NCBI RefSeq assembly: GCF_039523555.1
Contig: NZ_BAAAFN010000004.1
Span: 124,001-188,000, forward strand
DNA from: Castellaniella daejeonensis
GTDB taxonomy: Bacteria > Pseudomonadota > Gammaproteobacteria > Burkholderiales > Burkholderiaceae_B
Length of the DNA stretch: 64,000 bases
Direction of reading: 5' to 3'
Made by a program: the position numbers and the translations under genes. The notes beneath the pieces are model-generated. The model had not been told where the DNA came from. It saw only the letters and a list, made by a program, of their open reading frames with translations, and made no database searches. The stretch's first letter is position 1; every line of letters begins with the position of its first letter. Positions 8,077-16,105 of this stretch are shown here, piece after piece.

Positions 8077-9321
8077 TCAGGAACGAGGCGGCTCGCCCGT
8101 GCCGAGCGGTTGCGGCGGAGGGCCGGGCATGAAGCGCCAGGCGATCAGCCAGCCCAGGACCTGCACCACGAACAGCGTGGCCACGGTGCCGGGCCAGCCG
8201 CCCAGGGTGTAGGCGACGCCACACCCCCAGGCGCCCACGAAGCCGCCGCAATAATACGCCCCATAGTACAGGCCGCTGGCCAGGGAACGGCCGCTGGTGA
8301 CCCTGTGGGCGATGAAGCTCATCGTCGCCGACTGCGTCACGAACACGCCGCAGGCCGTCACGGCCAGCCCGATCACGATGACCCAGACAGATGCCGCCAG
8401 CGACACCAGCACGCCGGCCGCCGATATGGCCACCGCCGCCAGCACCGTATTGCGCGAACCGACACGCGGGATCACCTGCCCCGCCAGCGGTGTGATCACC
8501 ACCCCCAGCAGATAAACCGTGAAGATATTGGCCAGGTCGCCCGGGCTGAAATGGTAGGGAGCGGCCGCCAGGTGCAGGTTGACGAAAGTGAACAAGCCGA
8601 CCAGTGCGAACAGCACCGTGAAGCCCAGCGCGCACGCCACCTGCAGCGAAGGATTGCGCAGCAGCCGGCCCAGCGACGCCAGGTTGTCGGCGATCCGGAC
8701 ATTGGCCACGAAATGGCGCGAGGGCGGCAGGCCTCGCCACACCAGCCAGGCCCCCACCAGATTGATCACCGTCATCGCGCCGAAGGCCGTGCGCCAGGCC
8801 ATGAATTCGGTCAGGTGCCCCATCAGGAAGCGGCCCAGGAAGCCGCCCAGCACCGAGCCGGTGACGTATCCGGTGACCAGCCGCACCATCGCGGCGCCGC
8901 GGAATTCCTCGCCGATGTAGGCAATGGCCACCACCGACACGCCCGGCACGGCCAGCCCCTGCAGGAAACGCAGGATCAGCAGCCCATGCACCGACTGCAC
9001 CTGCGTCATCAGCGCCGTGGGCACGGCCAGCGCGAACACCGACACCGTGATCAGCCACTTGCGCCCCAGGGCATCGGACAACATGCCGATGAAGGGCGAG
9101 ATCAGCGCCACCGCCAGCACCGTCATCCCCACGGCATTGCCGATCTCGACCACGGTTGCGTTCAGGTCGCGCTGCAGTTCGGGCAGGATCGACTGCACCG
9201 AATACACCTGGATGAAGGCGAACACCCCCACCAGTGCCACGGTGAGCAACAGAGGAACGGTCAGGCGGTAATAGTCGTCCGAAGAAGCGGAAGATGGGGA
9301 TGGCGATGGAGCAGCGGACAT
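8077..9321 (-). CDS. MFS transporter
   Basis: A 414-residue major facilitator with about twelve hydrophobic segments. It contains the loop 2-3 signature GMLSDALGRKWL (MFS motif A) and a cytoplasmic centre near residue 200. The overall look is of the YnfM/arabinose-efflux-like subgroup of drug or metabolite exporters. The chosen ATG at 9321 gives a short Ser/Pro-rich cytoplasmic lead (MSAAPSPSPSSASSDDYY) before the first membrane helix. An ATG-less extension to 9360 is less likely. It stands alone between miaE (32 bases downstream) and the accessory patch upstream. Substrate unknown. Confidence 0.85.
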   Translation of the reverse strand: MSAAPSPSPSSASSDDYYRLTVPLLLTVALVGVFAFIQVYSVQSILPELQRDLNATVVEIGNAVGMTVLAVALISPFIGMLSDALGRKWLITVSVFALAVPTALMTQVQSVHGLLILRFLQGLAVPGVSVVAIAYIGEEFRGAAMVRLVTGYVTGSVLGGFLGRFLMGHLTEFMAWRTAFGAMTVINLVGAWLVWRGLPPSRHFVANVRIADNLASLGRLLRNPSLQVACALGFTVLFALVGLFTFVNLHLAAAPYHFSPGDLANIFTVYLLGVVITPLAGQVIPRVGSRNTVLAAVAISAAGVLVSLAASVWVIVIGLAVTACGVFVTQSATMSFIAHRVTSGRSLASGLYYGAYYCGGFVGAWGCGVAYTLGGWPGTVATLFVVQVLGWLIAWRFMPGPPPQPLGTGEPPRS

Positions 9322-9468
9322 GATCAGGGGCCGGAAACGTGCGGGCCCAGCGGTCCGCAAGGCGTTAGCTTAACAGGTAGGCGGCGAAGCAAGCGGGTTG
9401 GAATTGAATGCGGCGCCATGACACTTTCAGTGCTCAGGGCCATGACCCGGGGCCGGCTCAAGAAACGG

Positions 9469-9493
9469 AAAGCCCCGGGAATTCCGGGGCTTT
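9469..9493. terminator. Perfect 10-bp hairpin with A/T flanks
   Basis: AAAGCCCCGG (9469-9478), loop GAATT, then CCGGGGCTTT (9484-9493). The A-run on one side and T-run on the other fit an intrinsic terminator able to act in either direction. It lies at the left edge of the accessory patch, upstream of the MFS gene and ahead of the AlpA-like stub. Confidence 0.6.
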
Positions 9494-9593
9494 GCCGCTT
9501 AGCTGCAGAAATTCCCTTCTAGGAATCCGTGACCGTTGCCGGGGCACCGTCTGAAGGTTACTGCATCGACTTTCATATGCAGGAGAGAAGGCT

Positions 9594-9725
9594 GTGAAAA
9601 TCCTACGACGCAAGGTCATCTGCGAAAAGCTCGGTGGCATCAATGACGCAACGTTCTGGCGGATCTCTCGCAACGCCCCCACATTCCCCGCATCCATCCA
9701 GATCAACAAGAGGGGAGTCGGCTGA
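9594..9725 (+). pseudogene. AlpA-like phage/island regulator, C-terminally truncated stub
   Basis: From a GTG at 9594 with a good ribosome site (AGGAGAG at 9581-9587) comes a 43-residue peptide starting VKILRRKVICEKLGGINDAT. This matches the N-terminal half of AlpA-type HTH regulators, which usually run 60-70 residues and continue after the VGW position into a DEVDAW-type wing. Here the frame stops where that Trp should be (GGC then TGA) and the Fic gene's 3' end begins five bases later. It appears to be a recombination scar from a lost prophage or island. Confidence 0.6.
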
Positions 9726-9729
9726 GTAC

Positions 9730-10791
9730 TCATTTCTCACCCGATTGATTGGTGCGAAGCCACTTCGCCCCTCGCCCCTTGCCGGTCGATTCGATCAACC
9801 CCTCTGATTTCATCGCCCGCAGTACCAGCCGCACCATGTCCCGGCTCACGCCCGGGCAGGCTTCTTCAATCTCGGAAATCGAAAACGGCCGGGTGCGCCC
9901 CAAAACTTCCGTCCTCACCCGGTCGCCTTTGCTACCACGCCCCCGCTCGATGGTGCCGACACGCTCCTCGAACTCGCGGTATGCCCGTAGCAAGGCTCCC
10001 CAGAAGTAGTCGAGCCAAGGTTTGACGTCATGCTGCCCCTGGTGCCAGCCCTGCGAGCTTGCTTCCAGCGTCTCGTAATAGCCTTCCTTGGTATCTTCGA
10101 AGATGCGCTCCAGGCTGATGTAGCGGCCCACGGCATAGTCGAAGTGGTAGAGCAGCAGCAAGGTCAGCAGGCGGGACATGCGGCCGTTGCCGTCGGGAAA
10201 CGGATGGATGCACAGGAAGTCGAGCATCGCCAGTGGCACCAGCACCAGCGGGTCGGCCAAGTGCTGGTCCAGCGCGGTGGCGTAGTGCCCTGTCAGATCA
10301 GCCATGGCCATCGGCGTTAGATGCGAAGCCACCGGCTGGAAGCGCAGACGCGAAGTGCCGTCCGGGTGACGTTCGATGATGTCGTTATTGGTAGCCTTCC
10401 AGCGCCCGCCCGCCTGCGGCATATAGCGGTACAGCAGGGTGTGGAGTTGCAGCACTACGCCCTCGCTGAAGGACATGTGCGCGGCCGATTCGTGGATCAG
10501 CGCCAGGGCGTCACGGTAGCCGGCGATCTCCTGTTCGGAGCGGCTCTTTGGTGTTGCGTTGCGGATGACCAGAGACTTCAGCCGCGAAGGCGCTACGACA
10601 ACACCTTCCAGCCGGTTGGACGACTCAGTGGACTCCACCACCGCGATCTGGCGCAGGCCCTTGAGGGCTTCGGGCGACTGCGCGGCGTAGAGTTGCTGCT
10701 TGCCCTGGTACTCGCCCAGTGTGCGCAACGTGGCGGCCTGGGTGCCATCGAAGCGAAGCGCGGCGAGGTACTCGGGTGTGAGCGAGTGCAT
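9730..10791 (-). CDS. Fic-domain AMP transferase with N-terminal inhibitory helix and C-terminal winged helix
   Basis: A 353-residue Fic protein. The catalytic motif is HPFPDGNGRMSR at residues 196-207 (His196 base, Arg204/Arg207 ATP contacts). The class II autoinhibitory motif (S/T)xxxE(G/N) is seen as SNRLEG at 58-63, so the enzyme is probably self-restrained and may AMPylate itself or other proteins. The C-terminal 70 residues (RPFSISEIEEACPGVSRDMVRLVLRAM) look like a winged helix that could bind DNA, fitting the GGGGTAA/TTACCCC repeats just upstream of its start. The gene lies alone in the accessory patch; no separate antitoxin is needed in this class. Confidence 0.9.
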   Translation of the reverse strand: MHSLTPEYLAALRFDGTQAATLRTLGEYQGKQQLYAAQSPEALKGLRQIAVVESTESSNRLEGVVVAPSRLKSLVIRNATPKSRSEQEIAGYRDALALIHESAAHMSFSEGVVLQLHTLLYRYMPQAGGRWKATNNDIIERHPDGTSRLRFQPVASHLTPMAMADLTGHYATALDQHLADPLVLVPLAMLDFLCIHPFPDGNGRMSRLLTLLLLYHFDYAVGRYISLERIFEDTKEGYYETLEASSQGWHQGQHDVKPWLDYFWGALLRAYREFEERVGTIERGRGSKGDRVRTEVLGRTRPFSISEIEEACPGVSRDMVRLVLRAMKSEGLIESTGKGRGAKWLRTNQSGEK

Positions 10792-10814
10792 GGAAATGTA
10801 AGCCCAGGCTGTGT

Positions 10815-11003
10815 AAATGGGGTAATCATAGCCTTTAAATGGGGTATTGTCTCTATAAATACCTCATTAAAGATGTTTGATTACCCCATTTCCTGAATGT
10901 AGGCCCGGTCGCGAGGGGCCGGCACGGCCGACCAGGAAGGACATGCATAAAAAGGGCAATAATTTCACAATTGCCCCATTTACTCCATTGTTTACCCCAT
11001 TCC
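10815..11003. promoter_or_regulatory. Operator array of AAATGGGGTAA / TTACCCCATTT elements upstream of fic
   Basis: Five related elements lie within 190 bases. They are AAATGGGGTAATCA (10815-10828), AAATGGGGTATT (10837-10848), TGATTACCCCATTT (10878-10891), TTGCCCCATTTA (10971-10982) and GTTTACCCCATTCC (10990-11003). The first and third are a perfect 14-base inverted pair. A second inverted pair GGGCAAT/ATTGCCC sits at 10954-10960 and 10970-10976. The nearest elements begin about 25 bases upstream of the fic ATG, so binding would control fic. The likely ligand is the winged helix of Fic itself (inference). Confidence 0.6.
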
Positions 11004-11460
11004 CAGGCCCAACTCAGGACAAAGGCAAACGGCAAGGGAACGGCACTCAAGGGACAACGGCCCTATCCTGAAAAGGAAAAGGTCGCCCGCACCTTGTTGC
11101 TTTCCACGTGGGCACCGTTGGACTCCCCAGCGGGGAGATGTACCCCCACGGTTGAACACGAGTACCCCCAACGCCACCCTCGAATTTTCCGGCCCTCGAT
11201 GAACAATAGGAACGCTCAGCAGACCGTATTGTTTACGAAACCCATTGATTTCAAATGGGCCAATCCGTCCACCAAGCGCTGCTGAGTGCCACCGAGATCC
11301 AGCAAAAATCGTCAGACGTTGAACAGCGATTGTGACTGCAAGTCATTGAATGAACAGTTCACCATGCTGCTCCATTAAAAAATATACTCATGTTTGTACT
11401 CAAAAAACTCAGCATTGAGTACGTTCAACCCTGATCTGGCGCCGTTGCGCCGGCTCGGAT
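11004..11460. other. Gene-free interval between fic operators and hipA
   Basis: No convincing gene. A 28-codon frame starting at 11199 has no recognisable homology. A 7-bp inverted repeat GTACTCA (11396-11402) / TGAGTAC (11416-11422) lies about 40 bases past the hipA stop, in AT-rich sequence; it may act as a weak terminator or protein site. Base composition is more AT-rich than the backbone. Confidence 0.5.
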
Positions 11461-12684
11461 TCAACTTTCCAGGCGCCTGCGACAGGCATCAATGGTGGAT
11501 GTTATCTGCTGCGCCAACATCTGCCTAATCGGAGCACGCTCAAATCGCTCACCTAATGAGCTTGCCTGCAGCAACATCCGCTCGATGACCTCTTCCGCCC
11601 GTTTCCTTGGGACGCCACCTTCCTCCGCCAGACGCAATAAATGCCGGCGTTCGATGGCAGCACCTTCGCCGCAAACGTCCAGGTGATGCTGGCCCATCGG
11701 GCCTTCGCTGAAGGTCAGGTCGAATGCCGGAGCCAGACGCCAGCGCCGGTCAGGCCCGAGACGCCACGCGAAATTCTTGGGATGGTCGTCACGGTTGTGG
11801 AAAAGCACATTGAAGACGGCTCGTGCGTAGGCTTTCTCCACTTCGCGCTCGTCGCGCGTCAGGAAACGGGTAGCCCGCAGGAAGGCGGTATAGTCGGTGG
11901 CACCGGGCAGGCGAAAATCCACTTGCAACAATCCAGCCAGACTGTGCACCGGGACGCGTTGCCCTCCCTCCCGGTCGAAGCGCGCGACGCCGAAGGCGGC
12001 CAGTTCGGGGCCAAGGTCGAACCAACGACTTTCGGGCACATCCAGTCCGCAATCCCGAGCCAACTCGGCATAGAGCTGCTCGATGACGCAAACCTCTTTG
12101 TGTTCGTTCTGCGCCGGGAACTTGACCAGCCAGGGACAGCCAGGCGCATCCGGACGGGTGCTGACTTGTCCGGTCGCTGCGTCGTACTGCACCAAGGCCT
12201 TGGGGCGAGCCCCTTGCGGCGAGCCGCCGGTGAGCGCGAGCTCGCGCAGGGCTGCCCCCGCCTCGCCCGCGAGCGCGAGACGACTTTGTTCGGCCAGCGC
12301 CAGCAAGGACCAGTCGGGCTCCCGGGCGCCGGCGTCGCTTGCCGGAACGAAGCGTAACGCGCCCATGGCGCGCTCACCAATGAAGGCCAGCCGGTCGAGC
12401 GGCCCGGGATGGCGCAAGCCGTGCTGACGGAACAGGCGATCCATCAGCAGCAAACCCCAGCCGTCAGGCAGACTGTCGGCGATCAGGCCCGGAAGGCGAT
12501 GCAAATGGGTCGGAAAACTTCCGTAGGCATCCGCACGCAGCTTGAGGTGCAAGGGCGACAGTTCCAAGCCCTGAGACAGGGCTTCGGGAGAATATTCGAA
12601 GAGCAGGGATTGACCGTCATCGGCCAGGCGTCCCAACGGCCAGTCTTCTCCCCAGCCGCAATAATGCACGGTAAGCAGCTTCAT
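11461..12684 (-). CDS. hipA: HipA-family serine/threonine kinase toxin
   Basis: Toxin kinase of a HipBA module; known relatives phosphorylate aminoacyl-tRNA synthetases such as GltX and stop translation. The 407-residue protein has the HipA N-terminal subdomain and the glycine/serine-rich loop GGSPQGARPK at 153-162. That loop holds the autophosphorylation-type serine position. The kinase catalytic loop is NRDDHPKN at 297-304, followed by a DLTFS metal-binding motif. It starts at an ATG at 12684 that overlaps the hipB stop by four bases. An upstream in-frame extension lies inside hipB and is rejected. All catalytic residues are present, so the toxin looks functional. Confidence 0.93.
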   Translation of the reverse strand: MKLLTVHYCGWGEDWPLGRLADDGQSLLFEYSPEALSQGLELSPLHLKLRADAYGSFPTHLHRLPGLIADSLPDGWGLLLMDRLFRQHGLRHPGPLDRLAFIGERAMGALRFVPASDAGAREPDWSLLALAEQSRLALAGEAGAALRELALTGGSPQGARPKALVQYDAATGQVSTRPDAPGCPWLVKFPAQNEHKEVCVIEQLYAELARDCGLDVPESRWFDLGPELAAFGVARFDREGGQRVPVHSLAGLLQVDFRLPGATDYTAFLRATRFLTRDEREVEKAYARAVFNVLFHNRDDHPKNFAWRLGPDRRWRLAPAFDLTFSEGPMGQHHLDVCGEGAAIERRHLLRLAEEGGVPRKRAEEVIERMLLQASSLGERFERAPIRQMLAQQITSTIDACRRRLES

Positions 12685-12992
12685 GATGTTCTCTTGCGCG
12701 GCGCACGCTGGCGGCGGCTGACAAGGTCTACTTGTTCCATCTGGGCGATGGATTGCCGTTTGAGCACAAAGAGATCGTCCAGCGCCTCCTGCAAGCCAAG
12801 CGCCTGCGCGACGCGGACCAGCGTTTCCAGCGAGCACTGGCCGTCGCTTTCGAGTTTGCGCAACGCCCCCAGGGACAGTCCGGCCATTTGTGCCAGTTCA
12901 CGCTGCGTAAGCGACTGGGCAAGCCGCTGCTCGCGCAGACGAACACCCAGCGCGTGCAGGATTTCGGCGGAAGTCGAGAGATGAAAAGTCAC
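12681..12992 (-). CDS. hipB: HipB-like XRE antitoxin/repressor
   Basis: A 103-residue protein with a Cro/CI-type helix-turn-helix at about residues 14-68 (RLREQRLAQSLTQRELAQMAG, GALRKLESDG). The basic tail ends RRQRAPRKRTS. It is the first gene of the hipBA pair and is coupled to hipA by an ATGA overlap. In the family HipB binds operators around its own promoter and sequesters HipA. Paired inverted repeats sit immediately upstream here, fitting autoregulation. Confidence 0.9.
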   Translation of the reverse strand: MTFHLSTSAEILHALGVRLREQRLAQSLTQRELAQMAGLSLGALRKLESDGQCSLETLVRVAQALGLQEALDDLFVLKRQSIAQMEQVDLVSRRQRAPRKRTS

Positions 12993-13051
12993 TTATATGA
13001 CCCTTAACGCCAAATAAATTGCATAAGTGCCATTATAGTGAACTTTATTTG
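12990..13051 (-). promoter_or_regulatory. hipBA promoter region with nested inverted repeats
   Basis: Two inverted pairs are visible: CACTTAT (12990-12996) with ATAAGTG (13023-13029), and CAAATAAA (13011-13018) with TTTATTTG (13044-13051). They overlap the region just upstream of hipB and interleave, as expected for cooperative binding by a HipB dimer. The segment is AT-rich and could hold the promoter. Function is inferred from position. Confidence 0.5.
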
Positions 13052-13104
13052 CCATTGAAAGCACATGGCCGCGATAGCTGCCGCGAGCGACAGGCAGTGA
13101 CCAT

Positions 13105-13134
13105 CGTAACGCTACGATAACGTAACGCTACGAT
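13105..13134. repeat. Tandem 14-bp direct repeat CGTAACGCTACGAT
   Basis: CGTAACGCTACGAT is present at 13105-13118 and again at 13121-13134, two bases apart. The pair begins just past the XRE gene's stop at 13136 and lies between that gene and hipB's promoter. It could be a regulator site or a short iteron-like scar. Confidence 0.6.
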
Positions 13135-13135
13135 G

Positions 13136-13375
13136 TTACGGTGCAGGCTCCTGTCCGGCAGCCGGTGCCTCCAGCAGTACTGAAGCCTCCACCCCCAGCG
13201 CCTCGGCCAGCTTGAAGATGTTGAGTAAGGCGATGTTGCGTTGCCCACGCTCAACACCCCCCAGATAGCTGCGCGCCAAGCCACTTTCCAGTGCCAGGCG
13301 TTCTTGCGACCACCCTCTGGTCTTTCTGATTTCTATCAGCTTCAGGCCGAAGCGTAGTCGGGGATCAAGGGCCAT
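13136..13375 (-). CDS. XRE-family HTH transcriptional regulator
   Basis: A 79-residue single-domain helix-turn-helix protein. Residues 11-65 (LKLIEIRKTRGWSQERLAL, SYLGGVERGQRNIALLNIFK) fit the XRE/Cro fold, and the short tail is Pro/Ala-rich. It lies upstream of hipBA on the same strand but is separated from it by about 140 bases with its own repeats. Its 3' end abuts the tandem CGTAACGCTACGAT repeat. It may control hipBA, itself or the divergent small genes at 13519. The target is unknown. Confidence 0.85.
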   Translation of the reverse strand: MALDPRLRFGLKLIEIRKTRGWSQERLALESGLARSYLGGVERGQRNIALLNIFKLAEALGVEASVLLEAPAAGQEPAP

Positions 13376-13518
13376 ATTTCTCTCTTCTTAAAGAGAAATG
13401 ACTCTATGAGTACCCCCTCTATAGGGCTACGCCCGATAAGTACCCGCACTATAAGTGACAATTGAATGCAAGCGCCATAGAATGACCTCTATGAGTAACA
13501 ACATGAAGGTGATGACGT

Positions 13519-13701
13519 ATGGCAAGCGTCTGGAAGACTGCCGGGGTCGGGGCGGTCGCAGGATTGGCTGTTCCGGTGGCTGGGCTTTCAGGTCTCGCTG
13601 CCGCTGGTCTTACGCTGATTTTTGTTCTGGCGATGGTCGGCGTGGGGCCTGCGCGCCTGTCACAGACATCGCTTTGGGGGCTGTTGACCGGTGGCAGATG
13701 A
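13519..13701 (+). CDS. Small hydrophobic membrane protein, unknown
   Basis: A 60-residue protein starting MASVWKTAGVGAVAGLAVP, with two short hydrophobic stretches (about residues 8-30 and 30-45). A cytoplasmic-type tail SLWGLLTGGR follows. The stop overlaps the next start as ATGA at 13698-13701, which supports real translation and coupling. A GAAGGTG stretch 14-20 bases before the ATG could serve as a weak ribosome site. I do not recognise a family. It is divergent from the XRE regulator at 13136-13375, which might control it. Confidence 0.5.
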   Translation: MASVWKTAGVGAVAGLAVPVAGLSGLAAAGLTLIFVLAMVGVGPARLSQTSLWGLLTGGR

Positions 13702-13913
13702 CCTGGCGCGAGGTCGAGAGCATGGAGATGAACGGCGGCAGCCGTCAGGTCAACGCCAGCGGCATGAGCGTGCCGACCTTCGAGCGCACGGTACGCGCCA
13801 AGGACTTCGCCGTCGAGCTGCAAACCGCCGATCCGCAACAACCACTGCTCAGCTTTCCCATGAGCCGTCGGGCGGCGGAAACCTGGTGTGCCAGGCTCAA
13901 CGCCCTCTTCAAC
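13698..13913 (+). pseudogene. Unknown small gene coupled to the membrane protein, 3' end replaced
   Basis: The ATG at 13698 overlaps the preceding stop by four bases. The predicted protein begins MTWREVESMEMNGGSRQV and reads plausibly for about 70 residues, up to CARLNALFN. From about 13910 the frame runs antisense into the fragment of a coiled-coil gene on the other strand. It stays open until 14294, but that part has no protein character. The natural 3' end was therefore probably lost at a recombination point near 13905-13915. Function unknown. Confidence 0.45.
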
Positions 13914-14661
13914 GGATACCGGCTTGGCCAGCACCTTGTTCAGCGCGTTGAGTTGTTCCGTAGATACGACGCCGGCCAGTTGCTGATAGAGGTTCTGCCC
14001 CTGGGTGCGCAACTCCTGAGCCAGCTGCGCGGATTCCCGTTCGATCCGGGCCAGCTCGCGCTCGATGGCCGCAGGCGTGCGGCTCTGGGCCTGGCCGATC
14101 CGTACCACCAGCGCATCCCGTTGTTCCTGCAGCTCGCGCCGGCGCGCTTCCAGCAGGGCGCGGTCGGGGATCAAGGCAAAACGCTGCTGCAAGGCGCGCA
14201 ATTGTTCGCTTTGCTGGCGGAGCTGCTTTTGTTCCAGCTCGCATTGATTCTGCTCGCGTGCGGCCTGCATGTCCTGTTCGCGCAGGCGGGTTAGCTCGAC
14301 TTCGCACTGTGCCAACTCATGCTGCAAAATTTGCTGGCAGGTCTCGTAATGCTGCTGCCACTGGCTCAGTGCCGCGTCGATCAAGGGGCGCCAGCACAGC
14401 AATTTGCCGCGCAACACCAGGCGGGCTTCCTGCTTTTGTTCCAGTTCGTTCAAGGTGGCTTGCAGCCGCACGGCGGCCAGGTACTGGCTGCGTTCGGCGT
14501 TGAGGTCGGCAAACGCCTTGTCCCATTCCGCCTTGAAGTCGATGCTGGCATCCGGCAGATCGCGCCGGAAAATCTGCAGCAGATAGTCCTTGACCTCGCT
14601 GGAGCGCAGTTTGTCCAGGCGCAGCGTGCGGGTCAGCACCCGCTGACCCTGCGCGGCCGGA
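13910..14661 (-). pseudogene. Internal fragment of a long coiled-coil (SMC/MukB-like) protein
   Basis: The minus-strand frame reads about 250 residues of heptad-rich coiled coil, for example LRQQSEQLRALQQRFALIPD and ARIERESAQLAQELRTQ, with no start codon or stop of its own. Its 5' side is fused to sequence just downstream of the RhtB-type exporter stop (14675), and its 3' side abuts the truncated plus-strand gene. The opening LRLDKLRSSEVKDYLLQIFRRD and the Gln/Glu-rich coils resemble the arm of an SMC-like ATPase. A Wadjet JetC-type origin is possible but not shown. It cannot make a complete protein. Confidence 0.6.
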
Positions 14662-14674
14662 GCCGATCCGGCGG

Positions 14675-15286
14675 CTACATGCCCGAGCTGCCGACCTTGG
14701 CCGCCAGGCCCAGCAGCACCACGCCGATGGCCCGGTCGAACCAGCGCAGGCGGGTGCGCAGCCATTGCAGCATGCGCGGGGCCGAGAACAGCGTGGCCAC
14801 CAGTGCGAACCACAGCAGGGATTCCGCCACCAGCAGGGTCCAGACCACGGCCAGGTGCGCGCCGCCCAGGTCGGGGGTGACTGCCTGGGACAGGATGGAG
14901 CCGAAATACAGCATGGCCTTGGGATTGAGCAGGTTGGTGAAGAACCCGGTCACGTAGGCGCGGCGGCCGCCCAGGGCGTTGGAGCCCGCCTCGGGCATGT
15001 GGCCCTTGGACCGCAGGCACTGGATGCCCAGCCACATCAGGTAGAGCGCGCCGGCGATGGACAGGGCGCGCGACAGGCCGGGCAGGGCGGCCAGCACCAG
15101 GGTCAGGCCCAGCAGGCTGACCAGGGTGTAGACGCCGATGGCGCTGGCGACGCCAGCCGCGGCCCACAGGCCCGCGCGCCGGCCGGACACGATGGACAGG
15201 CGGGTGACGATGGCGAAGTCGGGGCCGGGCGACACCAGCGCCACGGCATGGATTGTCAGGACGAGCAGCAGGGTATGCAGGAACAT
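14675..15286 (-). CDS. LysE/RhtB-family amino-acid exporter
   Basis: A 203-residue inner-membrane exporter with about six hydrophobic helices. It has the N-terminal family signature SPGPDFAIVTR (the conserved P-G-P-x-x of RhtB proteins) and NPKAMLYFGSILSQ in the middle. Relatives export homoserine, threonine, leucine or lysine; the substrate here is unknown. The ATG at 15286 gives MFLHTLLLVLTIHAVAL. A GTG at 15301 would add five residues, and neither has a strong ribosome site. A second LysE-type gene lies at 27220-27849 but belongs to a different subgroup. Confidence 0.88.
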   Translation of the reverse strand: MFLHTLLLVLTIHAVALVSPGPDFAIVTRLSIVSGRRAGLWAAAGVASAIGVYTLVSLLGLTLVLAALPGLSRALSIAGALYLMWLGIQCLRSKGHMPEAGSNALGGRRAYVTGFFTNLLNPKAMLYFGSILSQAVTPDLGGAHLAVVWTLLVAESLLWFALVATLFSAPRMLQWLRTRLRWFDRAIGVVLLGLAAKVGSSGM

Positions 15287-15368
15287 GGCGACCCCGGGCA
15301 CAGGAAGGAAGAGGTTTTCGATTATCGCGCAAACGCGGCGGCCGGCCTATCTGACGGCACCGGCCGTG

Positions 15369-16010
15369 TCAGTGCAGGTCTTTGGTGTAGACGAATTTCG
15401 GCATGCTCCAGCCGAAGCGCAGGGCAAGCAGCCGCAGCGCCAGGCCGATCGCCAGCGCGCCGCCCGTGACAGTTTCCTGGTGCAGTTCGAGCGCCAGGCC
15501 GCCGACGTACAGGGCGCCCGTGACGATGGATACCGTGGCGTAGAGTTCGGCGCGGAACAGCAGCGGGACTTCGTTGCACAGCACGTCGCGCAGCACGCCG
15601 CCCACGCAGCCCGTGATCATGCCCGAGACGATGGCGATGCTCCAGGGCAGGCCCAGGCCCAGCGCGATGTCGCAGCCGATCACGGTGAAGACCACCAGGC
15701 CGACGGCGTCCAGGAACAGGAACAGGTGCCGCAGCGGGTGGATGAAGCGGGCCAGCGCGATGGTGACCAGGGCAGCGCCGCCGGTGATCAGCAGATAGGA
15801 CGGATGGGCGACCCAGGACAGGGGGTGGTGATCCAGCAGCAGGTCGCGCACCGAACCGCCGCCCAGCGCGGTGATGCAACCCAGCAGGCATACGCCCAGC
15901 CAGTCCATTTCGCGGCGTCCGGCCGCGAGCGCGGCGGTCATGGCTTCGGCGGCGATGGCCACGATGAACAGTGCGTGCAGGAGTTCGTTGGTGATCGGGC
16001 TGCTGGACAA
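15369..16010 (-). CDS. TRIC-type (UPF0126) trimeric cation channel family protein
   Basis: A 213-residue membrane protein built of two related three-helix halves, each with the motif GG-x-x-RD-x-L: GGGSVRDLLL in the first and GGVLRDVLC in the second. This duplicated glycine/RD pattern defines the bacterial YadS/YicG/TRIC family, proposed to be potassium-permeable channels. I choose a TTG start at 16010 because GGAG lies seven bases upstream at 16018-16021 and no ATG is in frame before the first helix. A longer frame runs upstream into the ABC transporter gene and is rejected. Confidence 0.85.
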   Translation of the reverse strand: MSSSPITNELLHALFIVAIAAEAMTAALAAGRREMDWLGVCLLGCITALGGGSVRDLLLDHHPLSWVAHPSYLLITGGAALVTIALARFIHPLRHLFLFLDAVGLVVFTVIGCDIALGLGLPWSIAIVSGMITGCVGGVLRDVLCNEVPLLFRAELYATVSIVTGALYVGGLALELHQETVTGGALAIGLALRLLALRFGWSMPKFVYTKDLH

Positions 16011-16105
16011 GGGAAGACTCCAGGAGGATGGCCGCGCATGCGCGGCCGGCAGGGTGCAGCGTATCGGTTCGACGAGGCCGATGCAATGGGGTGGCGGATG
16101 CCGGG

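Noticed and set aside
7993..9522. A 509-codon plus-strand frame over the MFS gene
   Set aside because: The peptide is Gln/His/Arg-rich noise antisense to a well-formed membrane transporter.
10853..11285. Several frames of 60-104 codons between fic and hipA
   Set aside because: They overlap each other on both strands, lack ribosome sites and cross the operator array; none looks like a protein.
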